The position numbers were made by a program, and so were the translations under genes. Of a stretch of DNA of 64,000 bases, positions 17,568 to 27,431 are shown piece after piece (the stretch's first letter is position 1; each line of letters starts with the position of its first letter). Under the pieces are notes generated by a model. The model searched no databases, was not told the DNA's origin, and worked only from the letters and a program-made list of their open reading frames with translations. The DNA comes from an uncultured Kordia sp. (GTDB taxonomy: Bacteria; Bacteroidota; Bacteroidia; Flavobacteriales; Flavobacteriaceae): assembly GCF_947496985.1 (NCBI RefSeq), contig NZ_CANMEZ010000009.1, positions 1 through 64,000 on the forward strand, given 5' to 3'.

Positions 17568-19085
17568 ATGAAAAATCTTAACCTAAGGCTCGTCTTAGTA
17601 ATGGCTGCTTTAAGCGTCATTGCGTGTTCCAAAGACGCGGCAATCAATGAAACCTTACCAGAAGAAAATGTAGTAGTTGTTGAGCAGCGAGAAGCATTAA
17701 CTCCCGAACAAATTAATGCGAAAATCAACGAAACTATCGCTCAGCGTATAGAATTTGAATGGAAAAACATGGACGCACATATGATTTGGAGTGCAGCGGT
17801 TCATGGAGACAATATTATTACTGTCGGATTTGGAGCAGATGAAAATGACTTCACCAAAGAAAACTCTAATGCAGGTAGTATTAAAGACCAATTACTAAGT
17901 AATATTGCAAAAAATGAAAACGTTAGTGCTCAAAAAACAGCAAACGTATTGATTGAAGAAGATGATCAATTAAATATCATTGATGTAAAAGTTGAAAACT
18001 TAGCTACTGTAGAAGACCTATTAAGACAAGATGGAGTTCGTTACGTAGAGCCAAGTGGATATAGATATTGGCTGCATGAAGCAACGCCAGAATCTGGAGC
18101 AGGATGTGGATTTGATGGAGAATCACTAAACTCTGGAGATTACAGAACAATTGCACCAGGAGCAAAAGTGCCTTGGACATTTGACGTACATAATATACCA
18201 GATGCATGGAATTATAGTACAGGTGCAGGAATTGGAATAGGTGTTATTGACACAGGATTAACGCCAAACAATTCGTTAATGAACGGAAGTTTCAATGATG
18301 GGTATTCTTCCGGACGTTACAGACAAAGATATGGACTATACGTAGATTCATGGTGGCCATGGTCGTCAAATACAGACGGACCAAATGACAGATGTGGACA
18401 TGGAACCAGTATGGCTGCGGCAGCTACAGCACCAAGAAATAATGATGGAATGCCAGTTGGTGTTGCATATAATGCAAATTTAATTAGCTATCGTGGAACA
18501 AAAAACGTACTTTTAGACGGTTATCACGAGAAAAAAGGTGTTGCTAATTCATTAAAAGCTTTAGGGAATAGAAGTGATGTAAGAATCATTTCGATGTCAA
18601 TCGGAAACATATTTTCTGAAAATAGAATTAAGGACGCTATACGATATGCAAATAATAGAGGAAAATTAATCTTCGCAGCTGGTGGAACTTCAACAACTTT
18701 CACTAACTTTGTCGGAGTAATATTTCCAGCGAACATGAGTGAAACGGTTGCCGTAACAGGAGTAACTGATGCAAATTACTATGAAGAATGTGATATTTGC
18801 CACAAAGGAAGCAAAATAGATTTCACAGTTGTAATGCAACGTAATGGTAACGGAAATAGGACAATGCCAGTATTAGGGTACTATAATGGACAAACAGATT
18901 ACGTAGGCGGATCGTCTGTTGCAACAGCAACAACAGCAGGAATTGCAGCCTTAGTTTGGTCAAGACACCCAAGTTGGACAAAAGAACAAGTATTAAACAG
19001 ATTGAAACAATCTGCAGATTTCTATCCAAACAAAAATTCTCAGTATGGATATGGAAATATAAACGCATTGCAAGCAGTTCAATAG
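17568..19085 (+). CDS. Subtilisin-family (S8) serine peptidase lipoprotein
   Basis: 505 aa. A type II signal ends in LSVIAC (Cys20), so it is probably a lipoprotein. A pro-region runs to ~200. The catalytic triad is seen as Asp228 (GVIDTG), His278 (CGHGTSMA) and Ser450 (GGSSVATATTAG). The Ser motif is slightly atypical (GSSVATA instead of GTSMAxP). It likely works at the outer membrane or surface on protein substrates. It lacks a T9SS sorting domain. A terminator follows at 19120. Confidence 0.92.
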   Translation: MKNLNLRLVLVMAALSVIACSKDAAINETLPEENVVVVEQREALTPEQINAKINETIAQRIEFEWKNMDAHMIWSAAVHGDNIITVGFGADENDFTKENSNAGSIKDQLLSNIAKNENVSAQKTANVLIEEDDQLNIIDVKVENLATVEDLLRQDGVRYVEPSGYRYWLHEATPESGAGCGFDGESLNSGDYRTIAPGAKVPWTFDVHNIPDAWNYSTGAGIGIGVIDTGLTPNNSLMNGSFNDGYSSGRYRQRYGLYVDSWWPWSSNTDGPNDRCGHGTSMAAAATAPRNNDGMPVGVAYNANLISYRGTKNVLLDGYHEKKGVANSLKALGNRSDVRIISMSIGNIFSENRIKDAIRYANNRGKLIFAAGGTSTTFTNFVGVIFPANMSETVAVTGVTDANYYEECDICHKGSKIDFTVVMQRNGNGNRTMPVLGYYNGQTDYVGGSSVATATTAGIAALVWSRHPSWTKEQVLNRLKQSADFYPNKNSQYGYGNINALQAVQ

Positions 19086-19119
19086 AACAGTTGGCATATT
19101 TAGTTTAGTAAATAGGGAG

Positions 19120-19150
19120 AAACTCTCGTCGTAATGGCGAGAGTTTTTTT
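19120..19150 (+). terminator. Terminator after the S8 peptidase gene
   Basis: AAACTCTCG / CGAGAGTTT arms, 9-nt loop and a T tract. Confidence 0.88.
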
Positions 19151-19295
19151 ATGATCTTTATTGAAGTGTGTCAAAATTTGTTATTGTGTAATTATCTTAA
19201 AATAAGCGTATTGTGAGTTATGAATTATGTTTTAACCTTACTTTTCTTATAAGAAAACACTCTTTTTTTAAAAGAAAAACAGTTACCTTATTAAG

Positions 19296-19323
19296 CGTTT
19301 ATTTACATTAATGTGAATAAACG
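19296..19323. promoter_or_regulatory. 28-nt near-perfect palindrome upstream of the 1052-aa T9SS protein
   Basis: CGTTTATTTACAT / ATGTGAATAAACG pair in 12 of 13 positions around a TA centre, ending 34 bp before the ATG at 19358. No T tract follows. The symmetry and tiny loop favour a protein-binding operator over an RNA hairpin. Confidence 0.5.
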
Positions 19324-19357
19324 AATAATTAACCAATAACCAAATTTAACCTACATT

Positions 19358-22300
19358 ATGAGAGCAAATTATTTTTTCTTATTGTTTTTGATGGGTATTT
19401 TTACCATTCAAGCTCAAAAACCGGGCACATTAAAAGCAACATCTACCGCTAAGGCAGCATATATGGTAGAAGTTCCTGCGTTGTCTAAAATGGATAATAT
19501 TATAGCAGCAAAAGGATTAGAACATGTTGCACCTCCAAAGCGAAGAGGTAGTAACATTGTAATTGAAGGGAAAGGTCTTCCCGTTGGACGCGATCCATTA
19601 ATTCAAAAACAAGTAAACATTCCAAAAACTGGAGGTAGAGCACCAACTATTGATTTTCCAGCACACACAGGAACAGTCCTTAATGATCCTACAGGAGCTA
19701 TTGGACCAAATCATTATGTGTATGCATTCAACTCTGGGTTCGGTATCTTAGACAGGTCAGGGAATGTATTAGTGCCAGAAGCTTCACTAGCAACATTATT
19801 TCCTAATGAAGATCTTGGTGATCCTGTAGTAGTGTATGATCGCTATGCAGATCGCTTTATTATTATGCAATTTAGTGATACGCCAAATGGTATTTTAATA
19901 GCTGTTTGCCAAGGACCAGACCCTGTAAATGATGGCTGGTATACATATCGTTTCAATACTGGATCTTTCCCTGATTATGAGAAAATGTCCGTTTGGAGTG
20001 ATGGTTACTATATCACAGCAAATAAAGATTCAGGGAACCCTAGCAATAATGATGTAATATATGCGCTTGAAAGAGATGAAATGCTGGCAGGTAATGCTAA
20101 TTCTCAAATAGTTGGATTTCCATTGCCTAACGCAGCAACTAGTGGCTTTTATAGTCCAGGCGGATTTAACTGTATTGGACCAAATTTACCGCCAGTAGGA
20201 ACGCCGCAACCTATAGTTTACTTACAAGATGATGCTTGGTCAGGTATTTCTCAAGATCACTTAAAAATATGGAATGTAAGTGTAAACTGGAGTAATCCAG
20301 GGAGTTCTTCTATATCACCTCCTCAAATTATCAATACAGCACCGTACGATTCTGTATTTGATAATGGTTCATTCAGTAACTTGGACGAGCCCGGAAATGG
20401 TCCAGATATAGATGCATTACAAGCAACTATGATGTATATGACGAATTACAGACGATTTGGCTCTTACAATTCAGCGGTAATGAATTTTGCAGTAGATGTA
20501 AGTGGAAATGATAGTAAAGCAGGAATTAGATGGTATGAATTAAGACAGACAGCTGATGGGCAGCCTTGGACAATTTATCAAGAAGGAACCTACTCACAGC
20601 CAAACTATAGTACTTTTTGTGGTAGTATTAGTATGGATGCGCAAGGAAATATTGGACTTGCCTATACAATTGTAAGTAGCACAGTATATACTTCGTTACG
20701 TTATACAGGACGCCAAGTAGCTGATCCGTTAGGTACAATGACAATAGCAGAGCAAAATATTGTTGATGGTGATGCGCAAAATAATAGAGGTGACGGACGT
20801 TATGGAGATTATGCTCAGTTAACGGTAGATCCTATTGATGATATGACTTTCTGGCACATTGCAGAATATATGAAAGGACCAGGGAATAATGTAAGAAAGA
20901 GTCATGTAGCAGCATTTCAAATAGTTGCAGGACCGCCTGATACAGAAGCTCCATCAACACCAACAAATTTATCTGCTTCGAATACTACGGATACAACTAC
21001 AGACTTATCATGGACTGCTTCCACTGATAATGTATCTGTTGCTGGATATGATATCTATCAAGATGGTAATTTAATCGGAATAACTTCGGGAACTACATAT
21101 ACAGTAACTGGTTTAACAGCATTAACGAGTTACGATTTTTATGTAGTCGCAAGAGATGGTGCAGGAAATACTTCAGGAAACAGTAACACAGTTACAGTTG
21201 TAACGCTAGATGTACAAATAACATATTGTGATTCTGCAAGTACAAATACCAATGATGAATTTATTGGTCGCGTACAATTGAATACTATAGATAACTCATC
21301 TGGAGCTCAGTTTTATACTGACTTTACAGGTATTTCAACAACCTTAGATAAGGATTCACAATATACAATAACAGTAACACCAACTTGGATAGGAACTATT
21401 TATAGTGAAGGATATTCAGTTTGGATTGATTATAATCAAGATGGTGATTTTACGGATGCTGGCGAACAGGTTTGGTCACAAGCTCCAACTACAAATACAC
21501 CTGTAAGTGGTAGCTTTACCGTTCCTGCTTCTGCGACTAATGGAGCAACAAGAATGCGTGTATCTTTAAAATATAACGGCATACCAACATCTTGTGAAAC
21601 CTTTACATATGGTGAAGTAGAAGATTATACAGTTGTTATACAGGATGGTTCAGGAGGACCAACGTGTAGTGATGGTATTCAAAATGGAGATGAAGAAGGT
21701 GTAGATTGTGGAGGCTCGTTCTGTGCCTCATGTTCTACAGGAAGTGTAGTAATCCATGAAGGTTTCTTTGAAACTGGATGGGATAACTGGGTTGATGGAG
21801 GAAGTGATAGTTTCCGCTACAGCGGAACACGTTCTTATGAAGGAAGTTATTCTATTAGATTAAGAGATAACACAAACAGTTCTACAATGACTTCGGAAAC
21901 CTTTGATTTATCAGGATTTGATTCTGTTAGTGTTGAATTTTTCTTCTTCCCTAATAGCATGGAAAATAATGAAGATTTCTGGCTTCAGTACAATGATGGT
22001 TCTGGATGGCAAACAGCAGCTACTTGGGCGCGCGGATCGGAATTTGAAAATGACTCATTCTATACATCTACCGTAACATTTAGCGCATCGGAATATAATT
22101 TAAATTCCAATGCACAATTTAGATTTAGATGTGATGCTAGTGGTAATGGAGATCGCGTTTATATTGATGCTGTCACTATTACAGGTAACACAGGCACAAG
22201 TAGAATTGCCAATTCTACTAGACGTGTAGAGAAAGAAACGCCTCAATCAACAATAAGTACACATGCACTTAGTACTGATGAAGAAGGCTTTACGATTTAC

Positions 22301-22516
22301 CCTAATCCAACGAAAGGCATTCTTAATATCAAAAATACTTCAGGTTTAAAAGTAGATACTGTAAAAGTATTTTCTGCTTTCGGAATGTTAGTGAAGGAAA
22401 TGAAAGGGATTGATAACGATGCAAGTATTGATGTTTCTAATTTTGCATCTGGAACTTACTTTATACGATTTGTTTCTGGAGAAACCATGGTGACAAAGAA
22501 ATTTATTAAAAAATAA
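19358..22516 (+). CDS. Large T9SS type A cargo with FN3, GEVED and MAM-like domains
   Basis: 1052 aa with a signal peptide (1-19). The N-terminal ~500 residues form a beta-rich region (DPTGAIGPNHYVYAFNSGFGI, repeated D/G turns) known from secreted Bacteroidota proteins but of unknown activity. Then come a fibronectin type III domain (~528-615), a GEVED domain (~640-765, ending GEVEDYTVVI), a Cys-rich linker (CSDGIQNGDEEGVDCGG) and a MAM-like jelly roll (~800-945). The type A sorting domain starts at YPNPTKGILNI and ends VTKKFIKK. It is secreted by the T9SS. The domains suggest carbohydrate or protein binding; no catalytic site was recognised. Confidence 0.88.
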   Translation: MRANYFFLLFLMGIFTIQAQKPGTLKATSTAKAAYMVEVPALSKMDNIIAAKGLEHVAPPKRRGSNIVIEGKGLPVGRDPLIQKQVNIPKTGGRAPTIDFPAHTGTVLNDPTGAIGPNHYVYAFNSGFGILDRSGNVLVPEASLATLFPNEDLGDPVVVYDRYADRFIIMQFSDTPNGILIAVCQGPDPVNDGWYTYRFNTGSFPDYEKMSVWSDGYYITANKDSGNPSNNDVIYALERDEMLAGNANSQIVGFPLPNAATSGFYSPGGFNCIGPNLPPVGTPQPIVYLQDDAWSGISQDHLKIWNVSVNWSNPGSSSISPPQIINTAPYDSVFDNGSFSNLDEPGNGPDIDALQATMMYMTNYRRFGSYNSAVMNFAVDVSGNDSKAGIRWYELRQTADGQPWTIYQEGTYSQPNYSTFCGSISMDAQGNIGLAYTIVSSTVYTSLRYTGRQVADPLGTMTIAEQNIVDGDAQNNRGDGRYGDYAQLTVDPIDDMTFWHIAEYMKGPGNNVRKSHVAAFQIVAGPPDTEAPSTPTNLSASNTTDTTTDLSWTASTDNVSVAGYDIYQDGNLIGITSGTTYTVTGLTALTSYDFYVVARDGAGNTSGNSNTVTVVTLDVQITYCDSASTNTNDEFIGRVQLNTIDNSSGAQFYTDFTGISTTLDKDSQYTITVTPTWIGTIYSEGYSVWIDYNQDGDFTDAGEQVWSQAPTTNTPVSGSFTVPASATNGATRMRVSLKYNGIPTSCETFTYGEVEDYTVVIQDGSGGPTCSDGIQNGDEEGVDCGGSFCASCSTGSVVIHEGFFETGWDNWVDGGSDSFRYSGTRSYEGSYSIRLRDNTNSSTMTSETFDLSGFDSVSVEFFFFPNSMENNEDFWLQYNDGSGWQTAATWARGSEFENDSFYTSTVTFSASEYNLNSNAQFRFRCDASGNGDRVYIDAVTITGNTGTSRIANSTRRVEKETPQSTISTHALSTDEEGFTIYPNPTKGILNIKNTSGLKVDTVKVFSAFGMLVKEMKGIDNDASIDVSNFASGTYFIRFVSGETMVTKKFIKK

Positions 22517-22551
22517 GTAGTACAAAAAGTTTAATCCTAAAATTAAAAATG

Positions 22552-22587
22552 AAGCCGTTTCAATGAATGTTGAAACGGCTTTTTTTC
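22552..22587. terminator. Bidirectional terminator between T9SS cargo and O-methyltransferase genes
   Basis: AAGCCGTTTCAA / TTGAAACGGCTT (12 bp, 6-nt loop) has a T run on the plus side and an A-rich 5' flank that serves the convergent gene. Confidence 0.9.
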
Positions 22588-22621
22588 TTCTTTTTTTAAA
22601 CCTTATTCAAAGATACAAACT

Positions 22622-23266
22622 CTAATTAATCATTCTACTAATCGTCAAACCGTCTCTAATAGGTAGTACAACTGTTTCTACGCGTTTATCTTCTTTCAAT
22701 AATGTATTATATTCTAAAAGTGCTTTGGTAGAAAAATCATTCTTTTGAAGTGTTTCAATCACTTTTCCACTCCATAAAACATTATCAGATAGAATAATTC
22801 CATTCGGATTCATCTTGTCAATAATCGCATGGAAATAAGCAGGGTAATTAGGTTTATCTGCATCAATAAATACCAAATCAAATGTGCTGTTTATAGTAGG
22901 GATAATCTCCAAAGCATCTCCTGTATATTGAAAAATTTGATTTCCATATGAAGATTTATCAAAATATTTACGTTGAAAATCGTGTAATTCTTCGTTAATA
23001 TCAATTGTGTGTAAATCGCCATCTTTTTGCATTCCTTCTGCCAAACACAAAGCTGAATATCCTGTATAAGTGCCAATCTCTAAAATTGTTTTTGGACGAA
23101 TCAATTTAGACAGCATACTCAACAAACGACCTTGATAATGACCGCTTAGCATACGAGGTTGCAAAATTTTCTGATACGTTTCACGTGTCAATGCTTTCAA
23201 TAACTCAGGTTCATTGGCAGAATGCGCCACCACATAATCATCTAAAGCTTCTGGAATAAAGTGCAT
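22622..23266 (-). CDS. SAM-dependent O-methyltransferase (COMT/class I)
   Basis: 214 aa, the usual size of the small cation-dependent family. Motif I is ILEIGTYTGYSALCLA, the acidic end of beta2 is HTIDINEE, and DLVFIDADKPNY carries the metal/substrate Asp. DNVLWSG is also typical. Members methylate catechol-type hydroxyls. The natural substrate is unknown. It is divergent to the kynurenine genes, but no functional link can be shown. Confidence 0.9.
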   Translation of the reverse strand: MHFIPEALDDYVVAHSANEPELLKALTRETYQKILQPRMLSGHYQGRLLSMLSKLIRPKTILEIGTYTGYSALCLAEGMQKDGDLHTIDINEELHDFQRKYFDKSSYGNQIFQYTGDALEIIPTINSTFDLVFIDADKPNYPAYFHAIIDKMNPNGIILSDNVLWSGKVIETLQKNDFSTKALLEYNTLLKEDKRVETVVLPIRDGLTISRMIN

Positions 23267-23390
23267 AGGAAAAATATTTCTACAAAAATATCAATAAAAT
23301 ATGATTACCGTAAAAAGTGATTTATAAAATGATAAATATCTTTTTATTACAAAAATCTAATACGTATTTTTGATAAAAATAGCATTCAAC

Positions 23391-24650
23391 ATGTTTCAAA
23401 ATACACTAGCGTATGCAAAAGAGCAAGACGCAAAAGATCCACTAAAAAGTTACCGAAATCAATTTCATATTCCAAAAGATGCAGCCGGAAACAAATGGTT
23501 ATATTTTTGTGGAAATTCACTTGGATTACAACCAAAAGTAACACAAGAATATATTCAGCAAGAATTAAAAGATTGGGCAAACTTAGGTGTAGAAGGGCAT
23601 TTTGATGCAAAAAACCCGTGGATGCCATACCACGAATTCTTAACAGAAAACATGGCGAAAATAGTAGGAGCAAAGCCAATTGAAGTAGTGATTATGAATA
23701 CACTAACAACAAATTTACATTTGTTGATGGTTTCGTTTTATCAACCTACCAAAACAAAATACAAAATTGTTATTGAAAGCGATGCTTTTCCATCAGATCG
23801 ATATGCGGTAGAATCGCAATTAAAGTTTCACGGTTTTGATCCAAAAGACGGATTGATAGAATGGAAACCTAGAGCAGGTGAAGAGTTACTTCATATGGAA
23901 GACTTAGAAACCATTTTAGAAGCAGAAGGAGACGAAATAGCGTTATTGTTGATTGGAGGTGTAAACTATTACACAGGACAGTATTTTGACATAAAGAAAA
24001 TTGCGGAACTCGGACATGCAAAAGGAGCAATGGTTGGAATTGATTTAGCGCACGGCGCTGGAAACATTCAGCCAAACTTACACGATTCTAATGTGGATTT
24101 TGCGGCTTGGTGTACCTATAAATATTTAAACTCTGGACCAGGAAGTTTAGCAGGATTATTTGTGCATGAAAAACATGCGCATAACAAAGATTTAAATCGA
24201 TTTGCAGGTTGGTGGGGACATGATAAAGAAACGCGTTTCAACATGCGTTATGACTTCAATCCAATTCCAGGAGCAGAAAGTTGGCAATTGAGCAATCCGC
24301 CGATATTATCTATGGCAGCAATTAAAGCTTCGCTAGATATGTTCAATGAAGTAGGAATGGACGCTTTACGCGAAAAATCGGAGACACTAACGGCCTATTT
24401 TGAATATTTAATTAATGAAATTGGTACGGATCAAGTCAAAATAATTACACCTGCAAACCCAAAAGAAAGAGGTTGTCAATTATCGATTCAAGTAAAAAAT
24501 GCTGATAAATCATTGCATCAGAAACTAATGGACAAGCATATCATATCTGATTGGCGCGAACCAGACGTAATTCGTTGTGCACCAGTTCCATTATACAATA
24601 CCTTTGAAGATGTTTACAAAATGGTAGACGAACTAAAAAAATGCTTATAA
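23391..24650 (+). CDS. kynU: Kynureninase
   Basis: 419 aa from ATG at 23391; a TTG at 23370 could add seven residues, but the family start (MFQNTLAYAKEQD) favours the ATG. It is PLP-dependent with the Schiff-base Lys244 in WCTYKYLNSG. CGNSLGLQP, MNTLTTNLHLLM and the PLP-phosphate region VGIDLAHGAGN match the family. It cleaves kynurenine or 3-hydroxykynurenine to (3-hydroxy)anthranilate and alanine. kmo starts 1 bp after its stop, giving a tight two-gene unit. Downstream pathway enzymes lie at 44.3-50 kb. Confidence 0.96.
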   Translation: MFQNTLAYAKEQDAKDPLKSYRNQFHIPKDAAGNKWLYFCGNSLGLQPKVTQEYIQQELKDWANLGVEGHFDAKNPWMPYHEFLTENMAKIVGAKPIEVVIMNTLTTNLHLLMVSFYQPTKTKYKIVIESDAFPSDRYAVESQLKFHGFDPKDGLIEWKPRAGEELLHMEDLETILEAEGDEIALLLIGGVNYYTGQYFDIKKIAELGHAKGAMVGIDLAHGAGNIQPNLHDSNVDFAAWCTYKYLNSGPGSLAGLFVHEKHAHNKDLNRFAGWWGHDKETRFNMRYDFNPIPGAESWQLSNPPILSMAAIKASLDMFNEVGMDALREKSETLTAYFEYLINEIGTDQVKIITPANPKERGCQLSIQVKNADKSLHQKLMDKHIISDWREPDVIRCAPVPLYNTFEDVYKMVDELKKCL

Positions 24651-24651
24651 C

Positions 24652-26055
24652 ATGAAAACTAAAGAAAACATACTTATTGTTGGCGCAGGATTATGCGGTT
24701 CATTATTAGCGTTACGTTTAGGACAACGCGGCTACAAAGTAACTGTGATGGAAAGTCGTCCCGATTTACGAAAAGTAGATATTTCTGCGGGAAGATCCAT
24801 CAATTTAGCATTTTCAGACAGAGGAATTAAAGCCATGAATATGGTGGGAATTGCAGATAAAGTAATGCCGCTATGTATTCCAATGCACGGACGTTTGGTA
24901 CATGATGTAGAAGGAAATACATTCATGTCTAACTACTCAGGACGAAATGACGAATATATCAATTCGATTTCACGAGGCGATTTAAATGCGTTGTTACTCA
25001 CCGAAGCAGAAGAACATGAAGCGGTTGATATTACGTTTAATAAAAAATGTACAGCTATTGACATAGAAGAAAACAGAGCAACTTTCTATTGTTACGAAAC
25101 TAAAAAAGAACTACAGGTAAAAGCTGATGTTATTATCGGGACAGATGGTGCAGGCTCTATTTTACGCAAAAGCTATTACTTAGAACGTAAATTTTTATTT
25201 AGCTATTCGCAGAATTATCTCAGTCATGGATATAAAGAATTAAGCATTCCACCAACGGCAACAGGTGGTTTTCGAACAGAAAAAAATGCATTGCATATTT
25301 GGCCAAGAGGTGATTATATGATTATTGCTTTGCCAAACTTAGATGGAAGCTTCACAGTAACACTTTTCTTATCGTATGATGAAGGTGAATACAATTTCAA
25401 TAATCTAACTACAAAAGAACGTGTACAAGAATTTTTTGAAACACAATTCCCAGATTTAGTTTCATTGATTCCTGAATTGACCAAAGAATATTTTGAAAAC
25501 CCAACAGCGCCATTAGGAACAGTAAAATGTTCTCCTTGGTCTTACAAAAACAATACCTTACTAATGGGAGATGCAGCGCATGCAATTGTTCCATTCTACG
25601 GACAAGGAATGAATGCTTCTTTTGAAGATGTTGTTGTTTTTAATGAAATCCTAGATCAACATGAAGGCGATTGGGAAACTGTATTCAAAGCCTATGAAAA
25701 AGCGCGTAAAAGAGATACAGATGCGATTGCTGATTTGGCGATTGATAACTATTATGAAATGCGTGATCATGTTGCAAATCCTATCTTTAAAGAAAAGCGT
25801 AAACTAGAAATGGATTTAGAGAAAAACTTCCCCACACAGTATTTTTCTAAATATTCAATGGTAACGTTTAATGAAGATATTCCATATAGTAAAGCTATGG
25901 AAATTGGACGTGCGCAAGACAAAGCATTGTTGAATATGATTGCTGATGATGCAATTGATACCACAGCTGATTTACACGAAATACTTAAAAAAGTACAAAC
26001 GGAAACCAACGAAATATTAGATGAAGATAACGTTGCGAAGACGATGAAGCATTAA
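24652..26055 (+). CDS. kmo: Kynurenine 3-monooxygenase
   Basis: 467 aa. The FAD-binding GxGxxG motif is VGAGLCGSLLALRLGQRG, with SAGRSINLAFSDRG, the DG motif VIIGTDGAGS, and GDAAHAIVPFYGQGMNASFED as the second FAD contact. All fit KMO. It hydroxylates L-kynurenine with NADPH and O2, and the product feeds kynureninase encoded just upstream. The C-terminal segment is longer than in generic aromatic hydroxylases, as in KMOs, and has membrane-association potential. Confidence 0.96.
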   Translation: MKTKENILIVGAGLCGSLLALRLGQRGYKVTVMESRPDLRKVDISAGRSINLAFSDRGIKAMNMVGIADKVMPLCIPMHGRLVHDVEGNTFMSNYSGRNDEYINSISRGDLNALLLTEAEEHEAVDITFNKKCTAIDIEENRATFYCYETKKELQVKADVIIGTDGAGSILRKSYYLERKFLFSYSQNYLSHGYKELSIPPTATGGFRTEKNALHIWPRGDYMIIALPNLDGSFTVTLFLSYDEGEYNFNNLTTKERVQEFFETQFPDLVSLIPELTKEYFENPTAPLGTVKCSPWSYKNNTLLMGDAAHAIVPFYGQGMNASFEDVVVFNEILDQHEGDWETVFKAYEKARKRDTDAIADLAIDNYYEMRDHVANPIFKEKRKLEMDLEKNFPTQYFSKYSMVTFNEDIPYSKAMEIGRAQDKALLNMIADDAIDTTADLHEILKKVQTETNEILDEDNVAKTMKH

Positions 26056-26072
26056 AAGAGAAAGTTAAAAAC

Positions 26073-26600
26073 TTAAGACCTTTTCAACTCTTCAATAATA
26101 GCTTTGATCCCTTTTTGAAAACCAGAAAAATAATTGTCTTTCTTAAACTCAGGGACAATTATTTTTTTGATGATTTCTAAAGTTTCATTATCGGTAAGTT
26201 TTTGCATAATACCATTTCCATTCTGAATCCAAATACGACGGTCTTTCATGTATAAAGCAATGAGAACACCATTGTCTTTATCTTCTTGACCAATTTTCCA
26301 ATTATTAGCCAAGTCTAAAGAATAGGATTCCAGACCTTCATATCCTTGAATAGAAGTCAGCGTTACAATAGCAATTTGAGTAGTAGTTTCTGCTTCATAT
26401 TGCTTTACCAAATTAAGTAACGAAGTTTCTTGTTCTTCTGACAAAACATTATCAAAATCATTCACAAATCCAACAGGAACAGGAAATACGGTGTCAGCTT
26501 GTGAGGCTGCAGATATAGCATCATACTGAGGAGGATACGCTGCTTCACAACTGATACAAAGAATAACCAGCAGGGCAAGCAGGTAATTTTTGAAATTCAT
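26073..26600 (-). CDS. TPM-domain lipoprotein
   Basis: 175 aa. A hydrophobic signal with Cys18 (CISCEA) is consistent with a lipoprotein. It is followed by a TPM/YgcG-type domain: VNDFDNVLSEEQETSLLNLVKQYE, TTTQIAIVTLTSIQG, DNGVLIALYMKDRRIWIQNG. The C-terminal membrane helix and Gly-rich tail seen in many TPM proteins are missing. TPM domains have been linked to photosystem repair and phosphatase activity in plants; the bacterial role is unclear. Convergent with kmo. Confidence 0.85.
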   Translation of the reverse strand: MNFKNYLLALLVILCISCEAAYPPQYDAISAASQADTVFPVPVGFVNDFDNVLSEEQETSLLNLVKQYEAETTTQIAIVTLTSIQGYEGLESYSLDLANNWKIGQEDKDNGVLIALYMKDRRIWIQNGNGIMQKLTDNETLEIIKKIIVPEFKKDNYFSGFQKGIKAIIEELKRS

Positions 26601-26704
26601 AGTAGGTTATTAAAGTGTTTGGGTATCCGCAATATAATAAATTCCTGTAAATATTAGCAAGTTTTAGAATGTAGAAAAAACAAATTGCTTATAGTGCATG
26701 CGTA

Positions 26705-27424
26705 CTAAATTTCACAATACTCTAACCATTGTAACGGTTTTTTCAATTGTTTAGTACTAAATTCTAAATGTAAAACGCTGCGTTGTTTATGATTGGTAGT
26801 ACGTTCAGATGCATGCAACGTTAACGGTTTCATCAACATGACGCCACCTTTTTTAACTTCACAAATATGTTCGGTTTCTATATTCCAATCAATTGTTTCT
26901 GGTCTATAAATTCCTTTTTGATGTGAAGTGGGAATCACTTTTAAGGCACCATTTTCTTTTTCGGTTTTGTCTAAATGTATTCTTATGGTAACAATATTCT
27001 CTAAAATATCTAATGGAGGTTGTACGCCAATTTGCCCTTTTTTGAAAGTCCAATTTTTATAACTTGAAACGTCTTCTCTCCGGTCTACAGAAATACTTAA
27101 GTCTTGATGATATGCTACAAACCAATTGGACTTGCTTGGTTTATCAAAATAAATAGCTTTTGTTAAAAAACAAGATTTATCAAAAATAGTAGCCAATAGT
27201 TTGTGAAATTTATCAGTGAATAATAATGATTTTAATTCAGGGATTTTGGTCATAACTTGCCTGATTGCGAACAAATTTGCAGAACTTTCTGCAAAACCTT
27301 GTTCAGCGTTCACTTTTTCAATGCACGAACGAATGGCTTCAACTTCACTATTCGAATACATTCGATCCAATACGGCAAAACCATTTACCTCTAAATGGGA
27401 TATATACGATTTGTTTTCAATCAT
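26705..27424 (-). CDS. Phytanoyl-CoA dioxygenase (PhyH) family protein
   Basis: 239 aa. The Fe(II) facial triad is visible: YHQDLSISV supplies the His-x-Asp pair, and LTLHASERTTNHKQRSVLHLEFS supplies the distal His and the 2-oxoglutarate-binding Arg. Cytoplasmic, no signal. Members hydroxylate small molecules at unactivated carbons; no substrate can be named. It starts 7 bp after the upstream membrane-protein gene, so the two are probably cotranscribed. Confidence 0.88.
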   Translation of the reverse strand: MIENKSYISHLEVNGFAVLDRMYSNSEVEAIRSCIEKVNAEQGFAESSANLFAIRQVMTKIPELKSLLFTDKFHKLLATIFDKSCFLTKAIYFDKPSKSNWFVAYHQDLSISVDRREDVSSYKNWTFKKGQIGVQPPLDILENIVTIRIHLDKTEKENGALKVIPTSHQKGIYRPETIDWNIETEHICEVKKGGVMLMKPLTLHASERTTNHKQRSVLHLEFSTKQLKKPLQWLEYCEI

Positions 27425-27431
27425 ATAAAAA

